In this document: piece by piece, positions 44,486 to 57,277 of the stretch | Layout of the letters: the number at the start of each line of letters is the position of its first letter | How positions within the stretch are numbered: the stretch's first letter is position 1 | Origin: Coniochaeta sp. PMI_546 | Taxonomy: Eukaryota; Ascomycota; Sordariomycetes; Coniochaetales; Coniochaetaceae | Assembly: GCA_021432605.1 (NCBI GenBank) | Contig: MU271152.1 | Coordinates: forward strand, 62,001-126,000 | DNA length: 64,000 nt | Direction: 5' to 3' | Position numbers and translations under genes: made by a program | The notes under the pieces: generated by a model | Database searches by the model: none | What the model was told of the DNA's origin: nothing | What the model saw: the letters and a program-made list of their open reading frames with translations, nothing else

Positions 44486-46310
44486 ATGCGTGAGATCGTA
44501 AGTTCTTGTCTTTCCCAACGTGCGACGCGTCCGGCCGACCCCTGATCTGCCCCACCATCACAATATCTCGGACTTCAGGCGGCCACGACGACGAAACCGG
44601 GAGAGAAGCCTTGTCCTGGAGTCTCTATTTAGGAGGATAGTGACTGACAATCATCTCTATACAGGTCCATCTTCAGACCGGTCAATGCGTAAGTCGACTC
44701 TGATCTTCTCATCCGTGTGTGATGGTTCTAACATGTTTTGTAGGGTAACCAAATTGGTGCTGCCTTTTGGTGCGTCCGCCTCCAGATGAACAACTCGATG
44801 TTGAGATCTGCGCTCGAATCAAGATTCTAATGATGATAACAGGCAAACAATTTCCGGCGAGCACGGTCTCGATAGCAACGGCGTGTACGTAACAGTTCTA
44901 AGGTTGATCTTCTAAAACGCAAAAGCTCACCGCTCTCCAGGTACAATGGAACTTCGGAGCTCCAGCTCGAGCGTATGAGCGTCTACTTCAACGAGGTAAG
45001 CCACTATTCATCACGCTATGGCTCTGTATCGCAGATATTAAATCGCAATCCCAAAAATAGGCTTCCGGCAACAAGTATGTTCCTCGCGCTGTCCTCGTCG
45101 ATCTCGAACCGGGTACAATGGACGCTGTCCGCGCCGGTCCTTTCGGTCAGCTCTTCCGTCCTGACAACTTCGTTTTCGGCCAGTCGGGTGCCGGCAACAA
45201 CTGGGCCAAGGGTCATTACACTGAGGGTGCCGAGCTTGTTGACCAAGTTCTCGATGTCGTCCGTCGCGAGGCTGAGGGCTGCGACTGCCTCCAGGGCTTC
45301 CAGATCACCCACTCTCTCGGAGGTGGCACTGGTGCCGGTATGGGAACTCTCCTCATCTCCAAGATCCGCGAGGAGTTCCCTGACCGCATGATGGCTACCT
45401 TCTCCGTCGTGCCGTCTCCCAAGGTCTCGGATACCGTCGTCGAGCCCTACAACGCCACCCTCTCGGTCCATCAGCTGGTCGAGAACTCGGACGAGACCTT
45501 CTGCATTGACAACGAGGCTCTCTACGATATCTGCATGAGGACTCTCAAGCTGTCCAACCCCTCATACGGCGATCTCAACCACTTGGTTTCGGCCGTCATG
45601 TCCGGTGTCACCACCTGCCTGCGTTTCCCTGGTCAGCTCAACTCTGATCTCCGCAAGCTTGCCGTCAACATGGTTCCTTTCCCTCGTCTGCATTTCTTCA
45701 TGGTCGGCTTCGCTCCTCTGACCAGCCGTGGTGCTTACTCTTTCCGCGCTGTCACCGTTCCCGAGTTGACCCAGCAGATGTTCGACCCCAAGAACATGAT
45801 GGCTGCTTCTGACTTCCGCAACGGTCGCTACCTGACCTGCTCTGCCATCTTGTGAGTTTATACCACACTTTTCCGTTAGTCGATGTTCTCTTAGCTAACA
45901 ATCTTTACCCTCACAGCCGTGGCAAGGTCTCCATGAAGGAGGTCGAGGACCAGATGCGCAACGTCCAGAACAAGAACTCGTCCTACTTCGTCGAGTGGAT
46001 CCCCAACAACGTGCAGACCGCCCTCTGCTCCATCCCTCCCCGTGGTCTTAAGATGTCCTCCACCTTCGTCGGTAACTCAACCGCCATCCAGGAGCTGTTC
46101 AAGCGCATCGGCGAGCAATTCACTGCCATGTTCCGGCGCAAGGCTTTCTTGCATTGGTACACTGGTGAGGGTATGGACGAGATGGAGTTCACCGAGGCCG
46201 AGTCCAACATGAACGATCTCGTCTCCGAATACCAGCAGTACCAGGACGCCGGTGTTGACGAGGAAGAGGAGGAGTACGAGGAGGAGGTTCCTCAGGAGGG
46301 CGAGGAGTAA
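44486..46310 (+). CDS. Beta-tubulin
   Basis: Seven-exon model, join(44486..44497,44665..44688,44744..44769,44843..44884,44941..44995,45061..45851,45917..46310), 447 aa, all phases exact. The protein forms the beta subunit of microtubules. The N-terminal MREI autoregulatory tetrapeptide, the GTP-binding tubulin signature GGGTGAGMG and the acidic C-terminal tail ([16 protein letters not shown]) are present. Five small exons at the 5' end are the classic layout of ascomycete beta-tubulin genes used as phylogenetic markers. Residues associated with benzimidazole response are the sensitive wild-type state: His6, Tyr50, Glu198, Phe200 and Leu240. It is convergent with the downstream dioxygenase-like gene. 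Confidence 0.97.
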
Positions 46311-46863
46311 GCGACTCGCGTGCCCGCCCCGTCTGGTATGATGAATGTTGCAGGAGTGGTGGTACAGCGCCTCTGAGCTATAAGCCTTCTTCTGCGGTGG
46401 TTGCCTTCGTTTTTTCTTAAAGTACGGCGATGGTGGTGTTGGAGTAAATCAAGTTGGGACGCACTACACGTCGTACCTCTGAAGTACTCTTTCTCTTCAA
46501 ATTGATGGAATCCCTTCCCGGGTTCCGGCTGTTGATAGGAAAAGAGCATAATGTTTACAGAGATACCTGTCACTGTGGGAGCTCCGTTATTGCGTATACA
46601 GAAATACATGCTTTATATTGCCATCTACGGCTGGTGCTGCCTCTGCCTGTGCATTTGACCCCTCCCAGTAGCATAGCGTATAGCTCAGCATGTCCGGTAG
46701 CTTTTGTCCGAGTACAACACGCCTGGATTCCCTGTATGCCAACAAAAGAACAAAATGCATTTGCCAGCGTACCGTGTAGGTAACCGGCTAACTTTTTTCA
46801 CCGACTTGTCTGCTGGCCGTCAACATCGCGATAAAAAGATACCTGTAGCGACTACAAGCTCAC
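46311..46863. other. Convergent spacer
   Basis: About 550 bp holding the tubulin 3' UTR and the 3' UTR of the dioxygenase-like gene. No gene or repeat recognised. Confidence 0.5.
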
Positions 46864-47543
46864 TCACCCCAACATAGGCCTCAGTCCCAACTCCACCGGC
46901 GGAGCAGCTCTCTGTATCTTCCTAAACAAGCTTCCATCAACAGGAACCCGCTCGCCCAGCCAGATGGCCTGCTCGGTATGGTTCCTAAGCTCCCTCTCTG
47001 CGTCGGGCAACCACTCCTCCGTCGTATTAGGGTGGACCAGCGCGGACAACGGACCGCGCCAGATGGCGAGCCAGGGGATGAAGGCGCCGAACTGGGCGGG
47101 CGTGAAGATGTTGACCTCGAACATGGCCATGGCGTGCGGGCCTATGGGTCTGTCCCAGATGCGGTAGATGCGCAGCTCCGGGAACTCGCGGCGGATGCGC
47201 TCCCAGAGCTGTTGGGCGTAGAGGGCTTGAGAGGGGTTCTGGGGGAAGTAGTAGATGTGGACGTCACTAAGGCAAAGGCAGATGGTTCAGCAGGCTGTTT
47301 TCACTAAAGGAAGACAGAGAATGAAAACACATTAGGGAGGAGGGCATCGTACAAGCCGCCTCGCCGACCATTGTCTAGTGGCTCTACGAACTTGTCGTAT
47401 GCCGAGCTCAGCACGCCGGTCTGGGGATTTTTGTAGCTCTTGCCATCTTCGTTCTTCTCGTCTGGTAGGGGCTCGGCGTTCTCGTAGCCTGTGAGCGGGG
47501 ACGGGTAGGTGACCGTGGGGAAGCTATAGCTAGAATTGGTCAT
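46864..47543 (-). CDS. DOPA 4,5-dioxygenase family protein
   Basis: Two-exon model, complement(join(46864..47266,47329..47543)), 205 aa. The core DVHIYYFPQNPSQALYAQQL, PELRIYRIWDRPIGPHAMAM and FEVNIFTPAQFGAFIPWLA matches the small DOPA 4,5-dioxygenase family, first known from the Amanita pigment enzyme, which cleaves the catechol ring of DOPA. Conserved His residues (DVHIYY, GPHAM, LVHPNT) are candidates for iron binding. The intron uses a weak donor (GTTTTC) but has a CTGAAC branch and is the only choice that keeps the family sequence continuous. The gene is transcribed in the same direction as the methyltransferase gene upstream (335 bp gap). The substrate in this organism is unknown; many family members are of unknown function. 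Confidence 0.82.
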
Positions 47544-47743
47544 GGCTTCAACTGTAGAGTAGGATATAATGGGAAGATATTGGGGAGTCTGAATGTCAGA
47601 TGGTGGTCACAAAGTTATCTTATGAGAGACAGCGAGGGAATTGTCGACGGGTAGAGGAAGGTAGCTGAGATTGGAAGGGTTAACATCGGTTCAAGTACCG
47701 CCTCCGGAAGCCCAGGGTAGCAGTTAGCTGACTGACGGCCCCG

Positions 47744-47764
47744 CTCCGGCCGCTTCGGCCGGAG
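47744..47764. promoter_or_regulatory. GC-rich inverted repeat upstream of the dioxygenase gene
   Basis: Two 9-bp arms, CTCCGGCCG and CGGCCGGAG, separated by CTT. It lies about 200 bp upstream of the dioxygenase-like start and about 115 bp beyond the methyltransferase stop. CGG/CCG triplets in inverted arrangement are typical targets of Zn(II)2Cys6 factors. It could equally act as a hairpin in the methyltransferase 3' UTR. Confidence 0.45.
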
Positions 47765-47877
47765 GAGACCACCTTTGTCAGCCATTAGTCGGGATTGGAT
47801 AATCGCTACCATTCCGTCATCTGTGCTGCATCCATCGCCATTGCAGCTTTAAGTAAATACCTCTACGCATGTATACC

Positions 47878-48812
47878 TCAAGCTGACATCTGCTTTACAA
47901 CAAACCTAACAGCCTGCCCCTCCGCAAATATGATGACGCCCTGAAACCCCGGCACGGGACCCAAGACGTCCATGTCGACCTTCCACCGCGTCCCAGTACG
48001 CTCGCCAACCTCATCCCACAGCCGCTGAAAGCTGGTCCCGTCATGCAGATATTTTTCGCCTCGGACCGTCCTCGTCCCCGGCTCAGATGACCCAATCATG
48101 CGTCCAAACACCACGCAGTTCCCGTTTTGCAGGTCCAGAAATCTAACGATCCTCTCCGCAGCGCGGACCTGGTCGTCCCAGCTAAACAGGTGGAAGAAAT
48201 GCGCCGCGTGCACGAGCGTCACCTTGCCGTCTAACCTAGCCAGATTCTCATCCGCCGGGTCGAGCATATCGCCGGCCACAAACGTCGTCTCGGGCAGCCT
48301 GTCCCGGTCGCGGAAGAGCTCGTAGCCGATGTCCCAGAAATCGCCTCGCAGATCCGTGGCATACAGACGCGACGGGTCGACTCCGGACATGACGAGGTAA
48401 CGGACGGTCTGGGCCAGGCAGCAGCCCACGTCCAGCAGCGTGTCGGACGAGGCCGGGTCTCGAAGCCGGGCCACGGCGTCCAGCATGGCCGGATCGCGTG
48501 ACGAGGAGAGCCGGGCGAAGGAGAAGCGCCCGATGCACGGGTATTTAGCTACTTCCCATGCTCGGTCGCGCTGTTTTTGTGTGTTTGTTGCGATGTCAGA
48601 CAACTTCTTCTCGATGGTTGGGACTGGACGCCGGGAAGAGAACCTACGATGTGGTAGATGTGAGCTTCGACATCTTCTGGCGGGATTTTGCTGTATGTCT
48701 CGAGCAGACGGCGGAAGTCGCTGTAGTCCTCTGGAAGAGTGTCGCTGTACATGAACTTCTTCCAGGACGCGGCTCTGTCCCCGGCAGTCAAGTTGCCCAG
48801 TTTGTCATCCAT
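47878..48812 (-). CDS. Class I SAM-dependent methyltransferase, secondary-metabolism type
   Basis: Two-exon model, complement(join(47878..48570,48648..48812)), 285 aa; the 77-nt intron has a GTAGGT donor, CTGAC branch and ACAG acceptor. Visible motifs: KYPCIGRFSFARLSSSRDP just before the fold, motif I TLLDVGCCLAQTVRYLVMSG, the acidic strand RLYATDLRGDFWDIGYELF, ETTFVAGDMLDPAD, and VTLVHAAHFFHLFSWDDQ followed by GNCVVFGRMIGS. This arrangement, with PCIGRF and a DLRGDFWDIGYELF strand, is that of methyltransferases often found in fungal meroterpenoid and polyketide clusters (AusD-like). No PKS, NRPS or terpene synthase is present in the window, so there is no evidence for a full cluster. Substrate unknown. 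Confidence 0.82.
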
Positions 48813-49269
48813 GGTGAAAGCTGGAGAACAAGTGTTCGGTCTCCAACAAAACGAAGGTGGCGCATTGTGTCCCTCTTAATGGCCACGGAGAAGGTGAAAC
48901 CAAGTGGTAGCAGCCCGAGGAGACATGGTCGCTCACAGACGAGGTGGTTGCCAGATCTGGATAGCTTCATCGGGATGTCCACTCATCCAATCATATAGGT
49001 GCTTACGCAATGCGAGACGGATATCGGGTCAATCACTGATTATCGAGACATGTAATGATGACAGGCAGACGTAAGACTTGAGAAAGTGCGACTCTGTGTA
49101 TAGGAATTTCATGGCGTCTACCTTCGCCAAGCGGTGTTTGCTGGCTGCTAAGCGGCAAAGTCTACAATCTTTCGTCCCCAATTACACTTTTGGTACTACG
49201 ACCTTTCTCTTGTTATCTCTTTACAACTACCGTGATCTGATTGTATAGATCTGTTACAATTCAGATCCG
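48813..49269. other. Spacer between methyltransferase and vWA gene
   Basis: About 460 bp that should contain the methyltransferase promoter and the vWA-gene 3' UTR. No distinct element was recognised. Confidence 0.5.
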
Positions 49270-50742
49270 TTACAACAACAACCCAGCCAACAGAACGCCT
49301 ACAGCCCCAACCCCAAAAGTGACCTTACCCGCACCAGCAGTAACAATCGGCGGCCCAGTCTTGGTCGGCGTGGGAGTCACATGGCCCGTTGCGGTACCGC
49401 TGGTTCCACTGCCACCACCACCAGTAGTAGTATTACTCGGCACCGTGGTCAGATTGCAGGCCGATATCCCCAAGCTGCTCAGGACGGAAACCTGAAAGAC
49501 GCCCTCGGCCGTCGAGTTGGACGAGCTGACAACCAGCTTCAGATCCGTGCCGGCCGCGGCGGTATACTCGACCACGGCAGGTTCGCCGAGCGACCCGGTG
49601 CTGTTCTTCCCCAGGCTCGCGCCGCCGGCGTCTTTCAGCTCCGCGTCGAGGGCCTGCGCCGAGAGCGAGTCGACCGTGAAGGAGACGGTCTCGCCAGCCA
49701 CGGCGGCGTAGCTGAAGCCCACGCCGGTCGACCCGGCAGTAAGCTTCGCGACCGTCACGCCGGGGAGCAGAGCCTGGTCGCCGCTGGCGGCGGTGTCGGA
49801 CTTGGTCAAGCCGTTGCTCAGCAGCAGGTACAGGAAGGATTGGATCGCGTCGGCGGTCTCGAAGGAGACGTACGTTCCGCCTGTCCTCAGGATGGCGGCA
49901 AGCAGGTCCGGGTCGTAGGAGGCGGTGGAGGAGGCCAGGAAGCCGAAGGATACGCGGATCCCGGCCTGCCCGGCCGAGACTATAGCTGCTGTGAGGGAGA
50001 CGACGTCGCTGTCTTCACCGTCGGTAAGGACGACGATGCCGGAGCGGTCGGCTGTAGGGTCTGTGCCCGGGGCGGAGAGTTGGGTAACGGCCTTCTCGAT
50101 ACCACTATGATAATATCAGTCAAGTTGATTTGCAGATAAAAAGAAGAGAAGATTATAAATAAAATGAACGAAGATTGTAGACAGAGGGAAGAAAAGAATT
50201 TTAGATAAAAAGAAGGAAAGATTTGTTGATAGATTGAAAGGAAGATTAATAGATAGAGGGAAGATCTAAAGAGAAGGGTAAAGCTTACTCGGCGATGAAA
50301 GTACCTCCCGAGCTGTCGATCTGGTCGAATGAGCTACCCGCTCCGGCAGGGTCACCAAGGGGGTAGATGACCGTTGCAACATCGTCGAAGCTGTTATCTC
50401 TGCATTAGCATTTTTTTCGCCGTAGCACCCAACTAGGCAGGCCACTTACTCGACAACGGTGACCAAGTCGGCCTTCTTACCGCCCGTGGCCCCGGCAGCG
50501 GAGACGAGCTGATTGTTGAGCGCCTTGCCGGCCGTTATGCGCAGGTCGTTCGGGTCGGTGGACGACATGGAGCCCGAGGAGTCGATGACGATGGCCACCT
50601 TGCGTCCGCCGTTGCTGGTCGCGAGCTGGATGTTACATGTCCCTGTGTCGCGGCGGAAGACGCCCTCGCGCCTGGGGTAGTAGCGGGAGGCGAGAGCTGG
50701 GGTTGCGGCTAGGAGGAGATTGAGAGCGGTGGTGAGCTTCAT
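49270..50742 (-). CDS. Secreted GPI-anchored von Willebrand factor A domain protein
   Basis: Three-exon model, complement(join(49270..50104,50289..50399,50450..50742)), 412 aa, phases consistent. A signal peptide (MKLTTALNLLLAATPALA) is followed by a dibasic FRRD, a possible Kex2 site. The vWA domain carries the MIDAS motif DSSGS at residues 54-58, with further metal-site candidates near GGTFIAD and LTDGEDSD. A beta-rich region and a Ser/Thr/Gly linker (TGGGGSGTSGT) follow. The C-terminal hydrophobic tail ending AGKVTFGVGAVGVLLAGLLL fits a GPI-attachment signal, so the product is probably cell-surface. vWA domains mediate metal-dependent adhesion; ligand unknown. Intron 2 is 184 nt and unusually biased in composition. 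Confidence 0.8.
50140..50285 (-). repeat. Polypurine/polypyrimidine tract inside an intron
   Basis: On the plus strand this stretch is made of GAAGA, AGATTG, AGATAA and GGAAGA units with very few pyrimidines. In the vWA-gene transcript it is a long pyrimidine-rich tract filling intron 2. It looks like degenerate tandem-repeat DNA. Confidence 0.65.
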
Positions 50743-51763
50743 GGTTGTTGATGGGGGTAAGGCCTTGCTAAACGATTGTATAAGGCAGGTTCAGGTGATC
50801 TTCAGGCAAGAAACGAGAGACTGTCGATTATGAATGGCAGAAGTACGACTAAAACTTGTGTCTCATGGCTAGTCTATATAGTCATCAGCAATTGACCCTT
50901 CTCCAAGCAGAGTCTGCAACGATCACCATGCCGAGCTTGGAGGCGTCGTGGCTGGAGATGTGACTATGACTGAGATCCAGTCGTCCTGTGAAAGGTTTTG
51001 TCATGTCCGATCCCCTACGTGTCAATCCCTCCAATTTCGGAGTCATATCACCTTCATCAAAGCCCGTTGGGTAGGCCGGAAGTTTGATTAGCGTCGTCCG
51101 CCAGCAGTCTCTATCGGATATTTTTGGGTCGTGTAGGGCTGAATAGAATACCGGGACTGGGGAGGAGCTTGTGGTGGCCGCCGCCTTACACAGCCCCTGA
51201 TGCAGTCTTGGCTCGCAGTCCTCGCCCGTGATCAACCCCCGGAAACGGCGAGGCTGGAATCGCAACTCGTCTACATTGGAGACTGGGTTCTGCTACACGA
51301 GAGACTTTCCTGGCTTTATTCACTTGTCACCAAGGCAGCTTGCGTAAAGCCAGCAACATCATAGTGTTTGCTAGTCCCAGCATCACATGATGAATACGAG
51401 GAAATATCATGTTTCCGCAAGCCGTTACTATTAAAGACTTATGCCGGTTCCTAACCCGGCTAGCTAACATAGACGGAGCCAAGTCCAAGTAGGCGCTGTT
51501 GTTGAGGCAGTTCACGCTCAGAAGGACACCGTACTGGCCCAAACTACACGCAATGTATCGGGCCAAGCCCTCGGTAAGTTCCGCCACTCACATACAACGG
51601 GCTGAGTACCGGACGTATAGCAAGGCAAAGGATGATCCGTATGTCTCGATGAAACACTGCGGCTGAGGCTGTCAGCGACGGCTATCCAATCATTCCAATT
51701 CTTCAACCGAAACGTACATCCGAAGCCAAGGCTTTCTCTTTCAGTCTGCCTAATACATCCGCA
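50743..51763. other. 1-kb spacer with unassigned minus-strand open stretches
   Basis: Two minus-strand frames, at about 50885-51265 and 51327-51587, encode protein-like sequence (for example FRGLITGEDCEPRLHQGLC) but have no ATG in a sensible position and no exon chain that keeps phase. A decayed gene is possible. The vWA-gene promoter should lie in the first few hundred bases. Confidence 0.35.
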
Positions 51764-54026
<2,263 letters not shown>

Positions 54027-55953
54027 TGCGACGACACTCAGGGGCTCAACTGGTAAGGTGCGTATATACAATCAAGGTCAATAATTGTAGCACTGTCCCT
54101 GTCCCCTACGCCAAACAACATGACAGTCTCTTAAGTACACCAACTCTGGTGGCCGACATCACTGCGACTTGTCGATCCGCCCCGCAAACCTGGGGAGATG
54201 TGACATTGGCAGCTTGCCGGATAAAGGACGAGGTTAAAGAGAAATCTTGGGTCATGGTCAAGATCCGGGATGCAATGGCCCGAACTTAGGCAGCTTGTTC
54301 TCCACAGCCTGTCATCAACGACTTCTATCTTGCCGTCATACCTTGTATGCGGGGAGAAGACCGTCGAGGGTCGAGTCGAGGACTTTTTCAAGCGTGAGGG
54401 GTTACCCCAGCATTGTAAGACGGAAGTACGGAGGTGCATACGGGAGCGAGCCGTTGCAACGGTAAACTAACTTGGAGGTTGCTGACTTCTCCCCGAAAGT
54501 GTGGAATCGCCATGTTGACGTGCAGACGAATGCACAGAACTGCTCCTCCATGGTTCCTGTCTTTGGGCGATTGAGCCAGTTGAACTGTAGGCGTAACACC
54601 TTTTCTCCGGGGTCAGGCTTCAGAGGTCGCAGACCGAACAATGCCTTACCCCAGTACGCACACGCTCCGCTGTCGAGGAGCAGGCAATTGTGAGACTGCT
54701 TTGCCGAGTCTTGGTAGCAATCTCTCAGCCTATACACGTCTCTACGTGCCCAGAATCATGTTAGACGGCGCCAGAAGTTCTTCAGGCCGTGGTGCTCGTT
54801 CTGGACAGACTTCGGCGCAATTGAAAATGCGTAAGCTGTGTTTTTCCGGCCACTGACTGCACATCCGTTAGTGTACCAGTTTGGCTCATAGTTAGTCAGT
54901 ACTGTGTTCATTGCCGAGACTGTAAGTACAAGTGGCCATATACGACATTGATCTGTGCCTTACCTCTTGTATTGTTAGTCCGACCGCCTCCTCCAGTATG
55001 CCGTTTTAACACTACGGTCTGCAAGAAGGATCGGCATCTCGAGGGTGGAAAAAACCCACACAAATCGAGGACTTGGCGAGGCTTTTGGCCATGATTGTTA
55101 AAGAAAATACTGCATGCGCAGATGGCTCAGTGGCTTATTGCACATACCTACGCTCCAATCTTCTTCGCCGAGGAGGTGAAGCATAGCGACGGCATCTACA
55201 AGATTCTGCTGCACGTCACGGAAGCGCCGCCTCAAGGTTTCTGTGGATTGTGCGACATAGCCACAGACCGTGTCGACCTCCTTCAGAATTTCCCCGTGGA
55301 TCTTCTTTCTATCATCAGAAAGCTCTTCGGGTGTGACTTCGGGTCCGTTTCGAGGAGTGATGGAAAATACCTATCATCCACGCATAGTCTTCTACAACGC
55401 TGTGCCTGTTTCCGTGGGCGAAATAACGGCAGAATTGAGGACACTCTCCTTTTTTGTGGAAAGGACGCCGGCTCCGCGTGGAACCTATCGCAGACGTCGC
55501 TGCAGGTCATGGTGCTGATGGGGGTGAGAGCGCGAGACGTGCAAGTACCAGGCGCTGCGAGGACCGGAGTGAAGTTGAATACGATTGAGATTGAGATAAT
55601 TAACGGCAGATGGCTTGAATCGAGGACTGATGTGTCACAAAATGGGCAACAATGTTGAAAAGAGAGGCGCCTGTACCAGAGTGCAGAGACTTCTTCTGAT
55701 GATATCTGCCTTTTGCGGACTGTCTTAGGTCTGGCGCGCCAACTTGTAAGTCAAAAACATATAAATGCAATGGGCGTCCCACCTCCTGCTGCTGCCTGTC
55801 TGTACCTCGCCATTTTCCCTCCTCCTCCAAGCTTCCCTTTCTTTTTTTTTTTTTTTTAAAAAAAAAGTCAAACCGAAGGCTAATCATTTGGAACGGCACA
55901 AAGTCAATCTCTCCTGCATTAGATCTATTTCTACACGACTCTTCAACTAGAAG
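54027..55953. other. Divergent intergenic region
   Basis: About 1.9 kb between the divergent GH43 and SIMPL genes. It contains a plus-strand open frame at 55095-55658 with no recognised domain; neighbouring frames overlap it, so it could be a decayed gene. A T-run followed by an A-run lies at 55842-55866, just upstream of the SIMPL gene. An A-box-like word near 55123 does not belong to a tRNA. Confidence 0.4.
55842..55866. repeat. T16A9-type homopolymer junction
   Basis: About 16 T followed by about 9 A, ending 88 bp upstream of the SIMPL-gene ATG. Such poly(dT:dA) tracts exclude nucleosomes and are common in promoters. The exact run lengths may be affected by sequencing. Confidence 0.7.
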
Positions 55954-56778
55954 ATGAGTCGAAAGCGAACCCGCGGCTCATTGATGCCCCAGCTTGAGAT
56001 CCACGTCGACGGCAGTGGCTCCGTTTTCCGCAAAGCCGAGCGTGCCTACGTCCGCCTGACAATCCTGTACAGTAGCACAGACCAGTCAGAAGCCTTTGAG
56101 GAAGCACAAACGACTGTCTCGAGCCTGACTGCCAGTATCCGCGCCCTCGCACTGAAGACCGAGGACGGCCGCCCGCATCCCTCGGCCGCCGTCACGGCCT
56201 TCACTGTGGCTCCCCTCAGCACGACGTCTTGCTACCAGCGCGACAAGAACTACAAGGAGCTGCGTAACCTGCCTAAGCAGTACACAGTCAGCACTTCGGC
56301 CGAGATCATCTTCCGCGACATGGTCCAGCTTGCGGAGACGTCTGCCGAGCTGGCGATCATGCCGCACGTCTCCGTCGGGGGCACGGAGTGGCGGCTCACG
56401 GAAGCCACCCGGGAGGAGATCGAGCGCGAGGCTAGGCTGAAGGCCATCAAGGACGCGGTGCAGAAGGCACAGGACTACGCGGGCGTGGTTGGGCGGCGGG
56501 TCGTCGCCGTCGAGATTCACGATGGGGCGTCTTCCAACTCCGGCCCGGCGCGCTACTACGGAATGGGGGCACATGGGGGCATGATGATGCAGCAGCAGCC
56601 GCAGCAGCAGCAGCAGATGGCGCCGGTGATGCCACAGATGCGGGGTGGTAGCGGGATGGTTGTGGCCTCTGAGGGCCCTGCGCTTGAGCCCAAGACTATC
56701 ACCGTCTCGGCCTATGTTAATGCCAAGTTTGTCTCCAATGATGGGGATGATGAGGACTATATGGAGGTTGTGGTCTAG
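55954..56778 (+). CDS. SIMPL-domain (DUF541-type) protein
   Basis: Single-exon 274-aa ORF. The pattern fits the SIMPL family: an N-terminal strand with IHVDGSGSVFRKAERAYVRL, a region with YQRDKNYKELRNLPKQYTVS, a central strand and helix AEIIFRDMVQLAETSAELA, then REARLKAIKDAVQKAQDYAG. A C-terminal strand EPKTITVSAYVNAKFV completes it. The A-xx-KA-xx-YA helix is the family hallmark. No signal peptide is seen, unlike many bacterial members. A Met/Gln-rich insert (MMMQQQPQQQQQM) interrupts the C-terminal half. The start at 55954 could be replaced by Met11 (MPQLEIHVDG). The molecular function of fungal SIMPL proteins is not established. It is followed in tandem by the IMPACT-domain gene. Confidence 0.7.
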   Translation: MSRKRTRGSLMPQLEIHVDGSGSVFRKAERAYVRLTILYSSTDQSEAFEEAQTTVSSLTASIRALALKTEDGRPHPSAAVTAFTVAPLSTTSCYQRDKNYKELRNLPKQYTVSTSAEIIFRDMVQLAETSAELAIMPHVSVGGTEWRLTEATREEIEREARLKAIKDAVQKAQDYAGVVGRRVVAVEIHDGASSNSGPARYYGMGAHGGMMMQQQPQQQQQMAPVMPQMRGGSGMVVASEGPALEPKTITVSAYVNAKFVSNDGDDEDYMEVVV

Positions 56779-57277
56779 GTTGTCCCACTGGTAGAGAGCA
56801 TTGATGCGCGAGGCTGATATTGTGTTTACGTTTGACCGTAAACAGGTTGGTGTCAATTATTCTTGTGTCGTTGTCCTTGGGTTTGGGTCGTCGACTATCG
56901 GAATGGATTCTCGCTACCAGCTGTGGGAAGTGTTTGCTACAATCAAAGGCCCCTAAGGTGTATTTAGCTTCAGATATGATCAGACATGCGTGTGTATCTA
57001 CCATATACTGGTCAGATGAAGTAGGTAATGTGTACGGGTAGTAGTATGTACGCAAAGTAATAAATGGCTAGGCACCCAGTTTTGAGCAGCTACCCTATAC
57101 ATCACAGTGTCGCGAGCTGAGGTGGGGCGGCGTGTGTGACGTACCTTCCACCTCCCATCCCAATCGCTGCTCATCAAAACATACCCTCGACCACATAGTG
57201 ACTCTAGCATCATCCCAGCCTGTTGATTTCCAAAGTCCAGAGCCAGTTTGCAGCAAGGTCTTTATTTTGTCGAAGGG
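56779..57277. other. Spacer with probable IMPACT-gene promoter
   Basis: About 500 bp. No repeat or gene recognised. Confidence 0.5.

Noticed and set aside
55119-55190. tRNA-like A-box (TGGCTCAGTGG)
   Set aside because: No B-box (GGTTCRANNC) within the needed distance and no acceptor-stem pairing.
56086-56856. 256-codon antisense frame over the SIMPL gene
   Set aside because: Low-complexity His/Arg/Leu sequence that follows from the sense codon bias and the Gln/Met-rich insert.
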